Assembly: GCA_963170055.1 (NCBI GenBank)
Contig: CAUJGJ010000163.1
Coordinates: forward strand, 54,201 to 118,200
Length of the DNA stretch: 64,000 nucleotides
Source: Halisarca cf. caerulea
Taxonomy: Eukaryota; Porifera; Demospongiae; Chondrillida; Halisarcidae
Reading direction: 5' to 3'
A model generated the notes under the pieces. The model saw nothing but the letters and a program-made list of their open reading frames with translations. It made no database searches and was not told where the DNA came from. Shown piece after piece: positions 1-9,885 of this stretch (positions within the stretch are counted from its first letter, which is position 1; the number at the start of each line of letters is the position of its first letter). The position numbers and the translations under genes are program-made.

Positions 1-679
1 TGCTCACCTCACTACACCTCTGCTCACCTCACTACACCTCTGGCCACCTCACTACACCTCTGCTCACCTCACTACACCTCTGCTCACCTCAATACACCTC
101 TGGCCACCTCACTACACCTCTGGCCACCTCACTACACCTCTGCTCACCTCACTACACCTCTGCTCACCTCACTACACCTCTGCTCACCTCACTACACCTC
201 TGCTCACCTCACTACACCTCTGGCCACCTCACTACACCTCTGGCCACCTCACTACACCTCTGCTCACCTCACTACACCTCTGCTCACCTCACTACACCTC
301 TGCTCACCTCACTACACCTCTGCTCACCTCACTACACCTCTGCTCACCTCACTACACCTCTGCTCACCTCACTACACCTCTGCTCACCTCACTACACCTC
401 TGCTCACCTCACTACACCTCTGCTCACCTCACTACACCTCTGCTCACCTCACTACACCTCTGGCCACCTCACTACACCTCTGCTCACCTCACTACACCTC
501 TGCTCACCTCACTACACCTCTGCTCACCTCACTACACCTCTGCTCACCTCACTACACCTCTGCTCACCTCACTACACCTCTGGCCACCTCACTACACCTC
601 TGCTCACCTCACTACACCTCTGCTCACCTCACTACACCTCTGGCCACCTCACTACACCTCTGCTCACCTCACTACACCT
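1..679. repeat. 20-bp minisatellite in ATP7 intron
   Basis: About 34 tandem copies of TGCTCACCTCACTACACCTC, with a recurring TGGCCACCTC variant. It begins before the window and ends 25 bp from the ATP7 exon at 705-803, so it lies in the next ATP7 intron. No gene is visible in it. Confidence 0.97.
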
Positions 680-704
680 TTGCAATCTATGGCTACATAC
701 AAAC

Positions 705-2137
705 CTCTTTTCTTCTTCAGAGATCTCTCAATATTGGCAACACACGAAGCACATGTCATCCCCTTCACACTCAGTTGTGTCTCTCTTGTCTTGACCGAGG
801 CACCTATGAACACGGCACCCTCTTCAGCAAGGGAGTCCTGCCAGGAGAGAAAGACTAGACCCACGTACCCACCAGGCACTCATGTACCCACGTACCAACC
901 ACATACTTATGTACCCACGTACCAACCACATACTTATGTACCCACGTACCAACCACACACTCATGTACACATACATATGAGCCATGCACTCATGTATCCA
1001 CATACCAACCACAAACTCATGTACCCATGTACCAACCACACACTCATGTACCCATGTACCAACCACACACTCATGTACCCATGTACCAACCACACACTCA
1101 TGTGTCCATGTACCAACTACACACTCATGCATCCATGTACCAACCACACACTCATGTATCCACATACCAACCACACACTCATGTATCCATGTATCAACTA
1201 CACACTCATGTATCCACATACCAACCACACACTCATGCTCACTCACTCCACACTCATCATCTTCGCTGTTGACATCCACAGACATGCCAGTCCTCTGTAC
1301 TGAGTACGAGACAGTTGGAACCGTCAGTGAGGAGGGAAGCTTGTCAGGTGAGGAGGGAAGTTTTTCAGGTGAGACAGGATCTGAAGGACTATCACTTTCT
1401 TGAGCAATAGGCACTGACAAAGACGCCTCAAAACCAAGATCATTGATGGCATCAACAATTTCATTTGGAGTAATCAAGGTGGGTTCAAAATCCACGGTAG
1501 CTGTCTTGTCTCCAAGAGACACATTGACAGCTATGACTCCCTTCACATCAGATACATTGCTCTGTATATTGTTGACACACGACATGCACACCATCCCCTC
1601 CACCCCCACCACTACACGGGATATCCCCTCTAACCCCACAACATCATGGGATACTGAACTGTCAGTCAATGTCATCAAAACGTCTGTGTCAAAACCCATG
1701 TCATAAATGGCAGTGCTAAGTACTCCTACACTTGTCGTGCTTGGGATGTACTCGATGAAAGCCTCCTTCCTGTGAAGCGACACACGGACGGAAACCACGC
1801 CCTCCATCTCCCTCAAAGCTGTTTCGATCAAACTGACGCAACTATGACAAGTCATGCCTTCCACACGCACTAACGAAACGCCTGCACTGCTGTTCCGATT
1901 GGACGTTAAAGCATGGCTAATTCCCTTCTCTCGCAGAATTCTCGAAATAGATTCTTTCATGTCTTGTTCGTCTTCACTCGAGAAAGGAGCAACTTCTATA
2001 AAAGCCATTTCCTCAGAAGATCCCGAGTAAGGCTTGGTCTCGCAATGGATTACGACAGGAACGTCGTAGAAATCTTTACACAAGTCGTCATAGACAGAAG
2101 TGTCGACTGGATCAAGAATATACACGATAAATGCCAT
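705..2137 (-). CDS. ATP7: Copper-transporting P-type ATPase (ATP7-like), N-terminal metal-binding part, partial
   Basis: N-terminal part of a Cu(I)-pumping P1B ATPase, which in animals loads copper enzymes in the trans-Golgi and exports excess copper. Two exons are visible: 1243-2137 (start ATG at 2137; the longer open frame upstream begins at a GTG) and 705-803; the gene continues past the left edge. Heavy-metal-associated domains carry GMTCHSC (residues about 95-100), GMVCMSC (about 182-187) and, in the second exon, GMTCASC. The first ~75 residues look like a further domain of this kind but have no CxxC. The intron donor after residue ~298 was chosen because its phase matches the 803 acceptor. 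No transmembrane or DKTGT region lies in the window, so ATP7A and ATP7B cannot be distinguished and a copper chaperone is not strictly excluded. Its start is 174 bp from the divergent RAP1 start. Confidence 0.85.
866..1249. repeat. 27-bp minisatellite in ATP7 intron 1
   Basis: Tandem copies of a unit containing ACCAACCACACACTCATGTA; 27 is a multiple of 3, so long open frames appear on both strands. It fills most of the intron between the first two visible ATP7 exons. The overlapping reading frames are repeat translations, not protein. Confidence 0.93.
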
Positions 2138-2311
2138 TTTGGATCTGGTCACGAGTTACCAAACTGACCGCTTCTCGAACCTTTTTATATAGATACCTAT
2201 AATTAGTCCCGCGTAGCCAGACTCATGCTCGCGACTAGGCGTAGTGCAGCGACTCAGCTGGACCGACTAGGCGTAGTGCAGCGACTCAGCTGGACTCGGC
2301 TGGACTACAAA
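2138..2311. promoter_or_regulatory. Bidirectional promoter region ATP7 / RAP1
   Basis: Only 174 bp separate the ATP7 start codon (minus strand) from the RAP1 start codon (plus strand), so the two 5' UTRs and promoters must share it. A 32-bp sequence (core CGACTAGGCGTAGTGCAGCG) is directly duplicated at about 2233-2296. There is a short AT-rich stretch (TTTTTATATAGATACC) near 2181. That it is a promoter is inferred from gene arrangement. Confidence 0.6.
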
Positions 2312-4095
2312 ATGGCGCTGAAAGGTACAGGTTTACTATGATTTTGAATGCATGTCGTGAAATTCGCACATGTGAGAGAAGTTGAAGAATTAAAGTTTCC
2401 TTTTGGTCTCTACAGAATATAATAAGCAAACGCTGGCTTTGTCGTCCGTACTGTTTACTCACGACAATGGCGGTGCAATGGTTTTCTATGTCCCTAGCGA
2501 ACTCTTGAGAAGGGATCTTTGCCAGCTTGTGAACGTAAGCTGCTTGGCATTCTCTTGTAAGCTTATTAAACTTCGACTCATTTCCCATGTCCTCAGAGCG
2601 GAGGAGGGATTGTGGTAGGCACGCTGGACTGTGAAGAAGTTGCGGAAGCAGAGGCGAGCAGCGAGAATCCCGTCTATACGTACGTACTAAGGTTTTATGA
2701 TTGTTCAAGTTTGTAATGTTAGTACGTTTTACTTTCTTATGATAGGATCGTGGGCGGATCGACGTGTACGGAAGAGGTGCCCAATCCTTTAAAAGTAGAT
2801 TTCATATTTGACTGTTTGAAGAAGGGCAAGTTACTTCCCGCCATTGAGTACCGACTGGATGCAGCGTTGCACGTAGACCAGCTTCTTTCCAGTGTTGCAT
2901 CACAAGACTCTGTGGATAGGCAACTCCTCAATCTCCTTTCCAACATGGACAGCCCATCGTCCGAGGGCAGATGCAATCAGCAGGTGTGTTTTCAAGCCAC
3001 ACCCACTGGAGGTGTGCCTACTAGAGGAGGTATTACCATGACCACACCCACTGGGGGTGTGTCAACTAGAGGAAGTATTACCAGGACCAAACCCACTGGA
3101 AGTGTGCCTACAAGAGAAGTTGATGACAATTGCATGCCATTAGAGGGGACAAATACAAGTGACCGAGAGATGGTGAGACGCGATCTCTTCAAGGACAGCA
3201 AGCAAAGGTGTTGTCCTCCCGTCAGTTGTGGTAGTAGGACAACTGAGGCCGTTGTCAATGATACATTAGAAGTTTTGCAAGAGAAACTTATTCGCTTGTA
3301 CATAGATCAGGGAAGAGCTTTTGCTTCATTTGAAGAGAAGTCTAAACTTTTAGCAGAGTACACAGACTTCTCCTTTGACGAATGTTCCAGTGCTTTATAT
3401 GTTGTGTCAGGGGACATCAGAGAGGCTCTTTGCCACCTCTTCCACCTCCAAAGTGAGTGATCGCAAATGGCTTGCACTGCCCTGTCCCGAAGTGATTTGT
3501 ATTTAATGCAAATATGCATTACAACCATTCCCACACAAAAGCTGATGGTTAAGTCAGGTTTTATGAACATTGTTCACTTATGGTTGTGTGGAACATCTGT
3601 CTAAAAGCTGGAATTGCTTTTCAATCTTGAATCTTTAAACTCACAATGACTGCTGCTCACCAGTACCACAGACTCACCCGACACACTGCACACCAGTACC
3701 ACAGGCTCACCCGACACACTGCACACCAGTACCACAGGCTCACCCGACACACTGCACACCAGTACCACAGGCTCACCCGACACACTGCACACCAGTACCA
3801 CAGGCTCACCCGACACACTGTGCCTTCCCTGGCCCGGAGGATCACAATGAAGCCACATTAGCAGGTTGAATATCTATTGTTTTGTTCCATGTTTTAGCCA
3901 CTCGTGTGATCTGTCCAACATCTGATCTTTTACTTTTCATATTCTCTCTTCATAGCTGTCCACTGTTGGGAGAAGGATGAGGATCAAATGGTACTCTCTC
4001 TAGTGCAGAAGCTCTCACAGGACTTAGGAGGCCTCTCTTTGCAGGACATTGCCAATAGGATAAACTTCTTAGCTCAGCACACACGAGGACAGTAG
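2312..4095 (+). CDS. TERF2IP: RAP1 / TERF2IP-like telomere-associated protein without a visible Myb domain
   Basis: Homologue of shelterin subunit RAP1, the partner of TRF2 and a transcription/NF-kB cofactor in vertebrates. Exons: 2312-2324, 2416-2534, 2597-2679, 2746-3452, 3956-4095; total 1062 bp, 353 residues. The N-terminal part is the RAP1 BRCT: SSVLFTHDNGGAMVFYV, then a GGGIVV strand, then VDFIFDCLKKGKLLPAIEYR, in the same order as human STLFVRDDGSSMSFYV, GGGTVC and YILDCVERNERLELEAYRL. The C-terminal part matches the RAP1 C-terminal domain: FSFDECSSALYVVSGDIREA, then in the last exon WEKDEDQMV and IANRINFLAQ (human WSRQDD and VARRIEFRKK). Between them, where human RAP1 has its Myb domain, there is only a TPTGGVPTRGG repeat (15 residues, about three copies, about 2990-3120) and Ser/Thr-rich linker. 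Human RAP1 is 399 residues. Family call from conserved blocks recalled from the human protein. Confidence 0.85.
3658..3822. repeat. 33-bp minisatellite in RAP1 intron 4
   Basis: Five near-identical 33-bp copies with core CACCAGTACCACAGGCTCAC, inside the last RAP1 intron (3453-3955). In frame it would read an 11-residue repeat on both strands; it is not coding. Confidence 0.93.
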
Positions 4096-4213
4096 AGAGT
4101 GCTGCGTATACTCCTGACATTGTGTTATTTATGTTATTCTATACACTTGAGTGTATGTATGTCATTATTACTAACAAATACTTGAGCAATACAATCATTG
4201 AATAATTCAGTCA

Positions 4214-6344
4214 CTACAACCCTCTTTTTGCATCCATTTTCTTCTGTTTCTCTTCTTTTCTCCTCATTTGTTCGAGAAGAGCTTGTCTCCTACGGCTCTT
4301 CACTTGAGGGTTCAAGCGAAGCATGACATTCAAATTCCTCAAAGGATTCTTCTTCTGCCCTCTTCGTCGACCAGGAGTCCTGCAAGACACAATGTGCATG
4401 TCAACAATGGAACCGATTACCACAAAACACAGCAGGTCTTACTTTGGAGCTCTCACTGCTCTCTGCACCTCATCAGAGTTGATAATACGGCTCAAGTCAG
4501 TGTTGGTCATCTTTGGTCGAGGAAGCCTACAAAGAATAAGAAAAATTACAACCTTAACTCGGGGTTAGCCCTGATTTTGGACAGGCAGCGTGCATGTCTT
4601 GATCCTGGTGGTTACTGTTCCATCTACTTACTAAACAGTTGTAAATCAGTTTCAACCTCAATCCTATACCTGAAGAAGCCCAAGTGGGTGGGACGTACAA
4701 TTGACTAGGTTTTTTTTTGTTTTTTTTTTAATTCCTTATTTAAACTGGGTGAGCCACTAGCCAGAGGCTACTATTAAGGCCCCAGTATCCCACACACACA
4801 ATCACATAAGATCACATAAGATTACATTAAATCAAACTAGAATTAGTTTGGAGGCTGCAGTAGGTCATCTTCTCTTCCATTCCCAAGTTGCTGGCAGGGG
4901 GGTGCAGGGGAAAAAACACCAAATCCATTGCACACAGGTGGGATGGTGCCCTCTGCTCACTGCTTAACTTCAAGTGCTAACCTACTGAGCCACCCGCACC
5001 CCCCTAGTTGTTGACAAATTGTGACTGTTATCTGCCCAAAAATGAACAGCTCTACATTAATCTAATGTGAAGGATTTCTACCATAGCTGCTTCCCTTCAG
5101 TCCATTCGGAGGAGAGCTCGCCATCTAATGATACCTGGGGAGAGCTCGCCATCTAGCGATAACTGCGGAGAGTTCGCCATCTAGCGATATCTGAGGAGAG
5201 CTTGTCATCTAGCGATAACTGCACTCACACAATACCTAAGTGTTAGCCTCTTCTACCAATAGGCGTGCGTGGGGACAGGCTAACTAGCTGGACTATGCCA
5301 CCCTCACCACTGGCACACAGCACCCTCACCACTGGCACACGGCACCCTCACCACTGGCATACGGCACCCTCACCACTGGCACACGACACCCTCACCACTG
5401 GCACACAGCACCCTCACCACCGGCACATGGCACCCTCACCACCGGCACACGGCACCCTCACCCTCACCACTGGCACACGGCACCCTCACCACTGGCACAC
5501 GGCACCCTCACCACTGGCACACAGCACCCTCACCACTGGCACACGGCATCCTCACCATTGGCACACGGCACCCTCACCACTGACACACGGCACCCTCACC
5601 ACTGGCACACAGCACCCCAAACAAATGCAACGAATACAGAACATGGCATGAGAAAGACACACACACCAATGCACTTACTTGTAACCTGATTTGACAGTGG
5701 AAACTTTACGGAATGTTCCAAAAATGTCATCCAGGCATTCGAATGCTGATTGAGTCCACAGACAGAACCTTCCCATGTGACCACCCGGAGCAAGTTGAAG
5801 GAGGTTAAGTTGGTCCACACACACCAGATCTACACCAGGTATGTTTCTAAAGGCTCTTGTTATGCCATTGTCTGTCTTGTAGATGATCAGAGGACCTTTC
5901 CTCATTGTGAATCTACGATTACGCATTTTCCCCTTCCCAGCTCGTAGCTTGCGTGAGTCTACAGCCGCGGAGACGACATAACCACAGAGGATACTGAAAA
6001 TGAGCTCAAATAACACTACCTTTGACTTTGTCTATGTCTGAGTAAGCTCCCAAAGCCTTCAGTACAGTCACTGCGTCCTTTGTCCTAGTGATCTTCTCCA
6101 AGTTGGTGGTCACCACAAGTGGTACCTCCTGGATCTGGTCAATCCTATGTCCTCTTGCCATCACAAGAGAAGGAAGGGAGCTGGCGGCTAGGGCAGACAC
6201 AGTCGCATAGCGACGCTGGTTCTTGTTGATTCTACGGTGCCAGCGACGCCACACCTTGGTTGGAGCAAACATGCGCCCACCTCTACACATCTGATTGGTG
6301 TGTTAAGTCATAACGCTGAACTCTCCTAGCTGAATGAGACATGC

Positions 6345-6382
<38 letters not shown>

Positions 6383-6833
6383 TGGACACAATGCAACATC
6401 TTTCCACTCGAAAATCTTTAGCACTATTAGAATACAGCATGATCATGTATGGTCCAGATCTTGCATTGTCTCCGCAAAGATATACACACAGGGAGACACA
6501 CACTACAGTTCAAAGAGCCGGGCAGAGCCCCCCCCCCCCCCCCCATACTCAGTCCTTGCTAACAGTGGATACATTCCCAAAAGCACCCTGACCAGAGCGG
6601 TGAGTTCCTCCACCCCTCACACGCGGTATCCTGGCAACCGCCCTTCCTGTACCCCAAGATTCGGCACTAGTCTGGTGGCCCGCCTTGGTAGAAACGGCAT
6701 AAGGTTGACGTTTGTTCTTGGCCATGTTTGTGTGAACAAAATTCACAACGTCGGGGCGAATAGGTGCCCTGAACACTGCAGGAAGTGTTACAGTTCCTCC
6801 TAAATCGCCTTGTGGATCATAGACGTTAACCAT
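4214..6833 (-). CDS. RPL4: Large-subunit ribosomal protein L4 (uL4)
   Basis: Core 60S ribosomal protein. Five coding exons: 6573-6833, 6020-6290, 5679-5958, 4443-4526, 4214-4379; total 1062 bp, 353 residues, with matching intron phases. Very conserved blocks include [74 protein letters not shown] and [19 protein letters not shown]. The C-terminus ([16 protein letters not shown] then a short basic end) stops about 70 residues before that of vertebrate L4, which has a Lys/Ala-rich tail. The ATG at 6833 sits just after a pyrimidine-rich TTTAGTCTTCTAG that could also be an acceptor for a tiny first exon (vertebrate L4 has four or five extra N-terminal residues before the equivalent position), so the exact start is open. 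Stop codon is 118 bp from the RAP1 stop. Confidence 0.97.
4735..5012 (-). mobile_element. tRNA-like SINE copy 1 (reverse orientation) in RPL4 intron
   Basis: Reverse complement starts GGGGGTGCGGGTGGCTCAGT, with a pol III A-box-like TGGCTCAGTAGG, and ends TCACCCAGTTTAAATAAGG. A second copy, forward, lies at 46733-46991, and a matching 3' tail (GTGTCCAGTTTAAATAAG) at 41860-41879. The A-box match and several dispersed copies support a SINE; a convincing B box was not found. Confidence 0.7.
5098..5222. repeat. 29-30-bp repeat, four copies
   Basis: Four diverged copies with core GGAGAGCTCGCCATCTAGCG in the RPL4 intron between the exons at 5679 and 4526. Confidence 0.85.
5298..5620. repeat. 22-bp minisatellite in RPL4 intron
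   Basis: About 15 copies of a unit with core CACCCTCACCACTGGCACAC, ending about 60 bp from the exon at 5679-5958. Confidence 0.93.
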
Positions 6834-7031
6834 AGGCCTAGAAGACTAAAGCAGGCAAAACGGTAAATCAACTACGTCCCACACGTTATTTGATGCAAAG
6901 AATTATACACAAATGACTGAAGTAGTTAAATAATACAATTTGCTTATTCTTTAATAGCATCATATTTACCATATCGACTTGCAAGAAGACAATCTCAAAG
7001 ATTCAAAACTACACGTGAAAGCTCTTCCAAG
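6834..7031. promoter_or_regulatory. Bidirectional promoter region RPL4 / COMMD6
   Basis: 198 bp between divergent start codons. A pyrimidine tract on the RPL4 side (CTTTAGTCTTCT, minus strand) is compatible with a 5' TOP-type leader, as is usual for ribosomal protein genes. Promoter role is inferred from arrangement. Confidence 0.55.
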
Positions 7032-7378
7032 ATGGCGCCTTGTAAGCGGATAGAAAGTCACGTGAAAGAAGACTACACAAAGTATAGGAACATGAAGTAC
7101 CGTGTAACAATACTAATGTGGACTTTCTATTGCAAGGGGCGTGGAAAAATGGTGTTTCTCTCAAACGTACCCGTAGGGTTTGCTGATGCAGTTCATGGGT
7201 GCAATGCTCTTCCTGAGAGTTTACTGGCCGAAATGGTAAGCTAGTCTTGAGCTACTTTCGTCGAAGATGTTGTAAGTGCTTTTCCCTTCCCAATATATAG
7301 TGCCAGGACGTGATGGCCTACCTCCAGTCAGAAGCTGGTTTCATCTGCACTGATCACTATGATATTGTGTGTGTGTGT

Positions 7379-7422
<44 letters not shown>

Positions 7423-7542
7423 AGATTTGCTTGTTTTTCCAGATAATAGCCTCCTCGTGTCATGGGGATATACCTAAAGCTCAAAACTGTGTAAATGTAC
7501 TAAGTTTTATATTCAGGTGAGCTCATCTGCTTACATTCACCT

Positions 7543-7597
<55 letters not shown>

Positions 7598-7836
7598 ATA
7601 GATACTTGACCCTACATCAGATAGATGTGTATACCCATCACTGATGATCGCGGCTCTATAGGACAGCTGCTGAGGCAGAGCTTTCTAATGACTCGTTCTT
7701 GTCTGAGCTAAAGGTTTTGATGCAATGGAAACAGTCTTCTTTGGCTGTGTTGTACCACGTCTGGAAGGCAAGTGGAAAGGACTTGATTGCTAAGTGCAAA
7801 GACAAAGCACTCAACATTGGAGAGGTTTGCATCCTC

Positions 7837-7882
<46 letters not shown>

Positions 7883-9448
7883 GCACTTGTAACTTGTAAC
7901 TTGTAAAATCACAGCTTGCAGTGCTGGCTATTGTGGCCCCGCTGTTGGACCCCAAAAGGGCCCAATGGGGGTGAGCCACCAGACATTAGTGAGGGAGAGA
8001 CCCACTGGATATGGGCCCACCTACCCCCACCATCCCTGATGGCCTCCTAGTGCATTCAGGGGTTGCCCATCTGTGAGGTTGCAAGCCCCACGAGATGGGG
8101 AGGGCTGGGCTGCTGCCGGAGAGCGGTGGTGTGTCCACCTAACTCACCAGCGTGTCCTGTGCAGCCCACCCAGCCCATTCAGCAACCACGACACCACCCG
8201 CAGATGGGCGATGTCACAGTTGCTAAGCAAAGGAGGCGAAACAGCAGCCCAGGCCACCCGAAACTACTGACTCACATCAGCAGTAGTTCCCAACCCTAAA
8301 CTTAGTAATATCCAGGCTAATAGGCTCTAGGGCACCCGCCAATGACCAGCACCCTGCTAACAGTCTGATGAAGAAATACCCAAGTCATAATTAATTTCCC
8401 CATGGTTGAGGCTGACAGGTATGATTTTACCTGTAAGCTGCTGAGCGTCACAGCTTTCAACCCTTTAAAAGCACCACCTGCTGGCAACAGACTTAATCTC
8501 TCATAAGACTACTAACTAGCCACTCACAACAACTGGACACACACACACACACACAGATAGAGTTTTGTAGAACACGTTTAGCAGGGTCTAGATTACCCGA
8601 GGCCTCACATGTAAGTAGTACTTTTTGTGTTTGTTGGACGTGTGCAGTGAAAGAAATGGGGGAGAGATCCACACTTCATTTTGGCTTTGGCTATTCTGTG
8701 GAACTTTGAATGTCCTTGTTTCTTTCCTTGGTAGTTGGTTGGAATGGAATGGAAAATGGGTGTATCCATGAGCTCTAATTACTGCAAATCCCTGGGAAAT
8801 CCTCATGTGACTCTGTTACTCAGTGTGTCAGCCAACAGTGGGCAGAGCAAGAGCTATTCAGTGGAAATGTCACTCTCTCAGTTCCAAGTAAGTACCCTCC
8901 AATATTGTAAGATGACTTTAGTTCACCGAATCACACTGTTCCCCTCCACGCTGTCCCCCTCCACACTGTTCCCATTCACATTGCCCCCTTCACACCGCCT
9001 CCCATTCACATTGCCCCCTTCACACCGCCTCCCCTAGCACTGCCCCCTTCACACCGCCTCCCCTAGCACTGCCCCCTTCACACCGCCTCCCCTAGCACTG
9101 CCCCCTTCACACTGCCCCTTTCACACTGCCTCCCCTAGCACTGCCCCCTTCACACTGCCTCCCATTCACACTGCCCCTTTCACACCGCCTCCCCTAGCAC
9201 TGCCCCCTTCACACCGCCTCCCCTAGCACTGCCCCCTTCACACTGCCCCCTTTCACACCGCCTCCCCTAGCACTGCCCCCTTCACACTGCCCCTTTCACA
9301 CCGCCTCCCCTAGCACTGCCCCCTTCACACTGCCCCTTTCACACTGCCTCCCCTAGCACTGTCCCCATTCACATAGTGTTTTTCCCTCTTCTAGAACTTT
9401 GCTCAGCAACTACGAGAAATGTCGTCCATTTTAGAAACATCATCATGA
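7032..9448 (+). CDS. COMMD6: COMM-domain protein, COMMD6-like
   Basis: Subunit of the Commander (COMMD/CCDC22/CCDC93) endosomal recycling complex. Exons 7032-7235, 7301-7366, 7443-7516, 7662-7824, 8735-8887, 9395-9448; 714 bp, 237 residues, phases consistent. The COMM domain is the last ~70 residues: LVGMEWKMGVSMSSNYCKSL, VTLLLSVSANSGQSKSY and EMSLSQFQNFAQQLREM, ending SSILETSS. The LVxxxWKxG and PxFQNF-type signatures fit COMMD6 best. The helical N-terminal domain (ALPESLLAEMCQDVMAYL, VNVLSFIFRTAAEAELS) is present, as in non-mammalian COMMD6, whereas human COMMD6 has largely lost it. The first ~50 residues are unusual and the true start could be a later in-frame ATG. Introns hold three CA/TG runs, a dispersed repeat and a minisatellite. 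Stop is 70 bp from the SLC10A7 stop. Confidence 0.85.
7905..8546. mobile_element. Dispersed repeat family A, copy 1, in COMMD6 intron 4
   Basis: High similarity over several hundred bp to 19955-20395: shared blocks include GTGAGGGAGAGACCCAC, CCCCCACCATCCCTGATGGC, GGGGTTGCCCATCTGTGAGG and the end ACAACTGGACACACACA. Both copies are bordered by CA runs at both ends. No open frame, TIRs or tRNA-like boxes were recognised, so the class is unknown. Confidence 0.8.
8940..9372. repeat. 28-29-bp minisatellite in last COMMD6 intron
   Basis: Tandem units built from CACACCGCCTCCCCTAGCAC and related shorter variants, filling the intron between 8888 and 9394. Confidence 0.92.
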
Positions 9449-9518
9449 ATGTCTTATTGCAGTGACAATGTATATTGACTGTCATTGTAAGACCTGTTAC
9501 AGCTTGAAGTGTTGTGGT

Positions 9519-9833
9519 TTAAGCCTCTTCATCAGATGTAGGTGGAGAGGAGCAGACCCAGCTCTGCAGGAAGGGAACTAGAAGGGCTCCGAGAAGGATC
9601 TGTGTTGGGTGGTAGACCAGTAGGGGTATGCTTATTATGCTCAGACCAGGGTCACCAGCAAACACTATCTTGAGCATTGGTATACCTGGGGGGGAGGGGG
9701 GGTCCTATTACATGCAGGGAGTATGGGAGGGGGGGGGGGGTACACTCACCTAGCGTCAGAGACTTGTGAGTAGAACAGAACATCATTGTCACTACCATTG
9801 TCTTGGAGAAGCCCAGTGCCCTGAGTAGATAGG

Positions 9834-9885
<52 letters not shown>

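Noticed and set aside
1..660. Possible CRISPR-like array
   Set aside because: Contiguous 20-bp units without unique spacers, in a eukaryotic intron.
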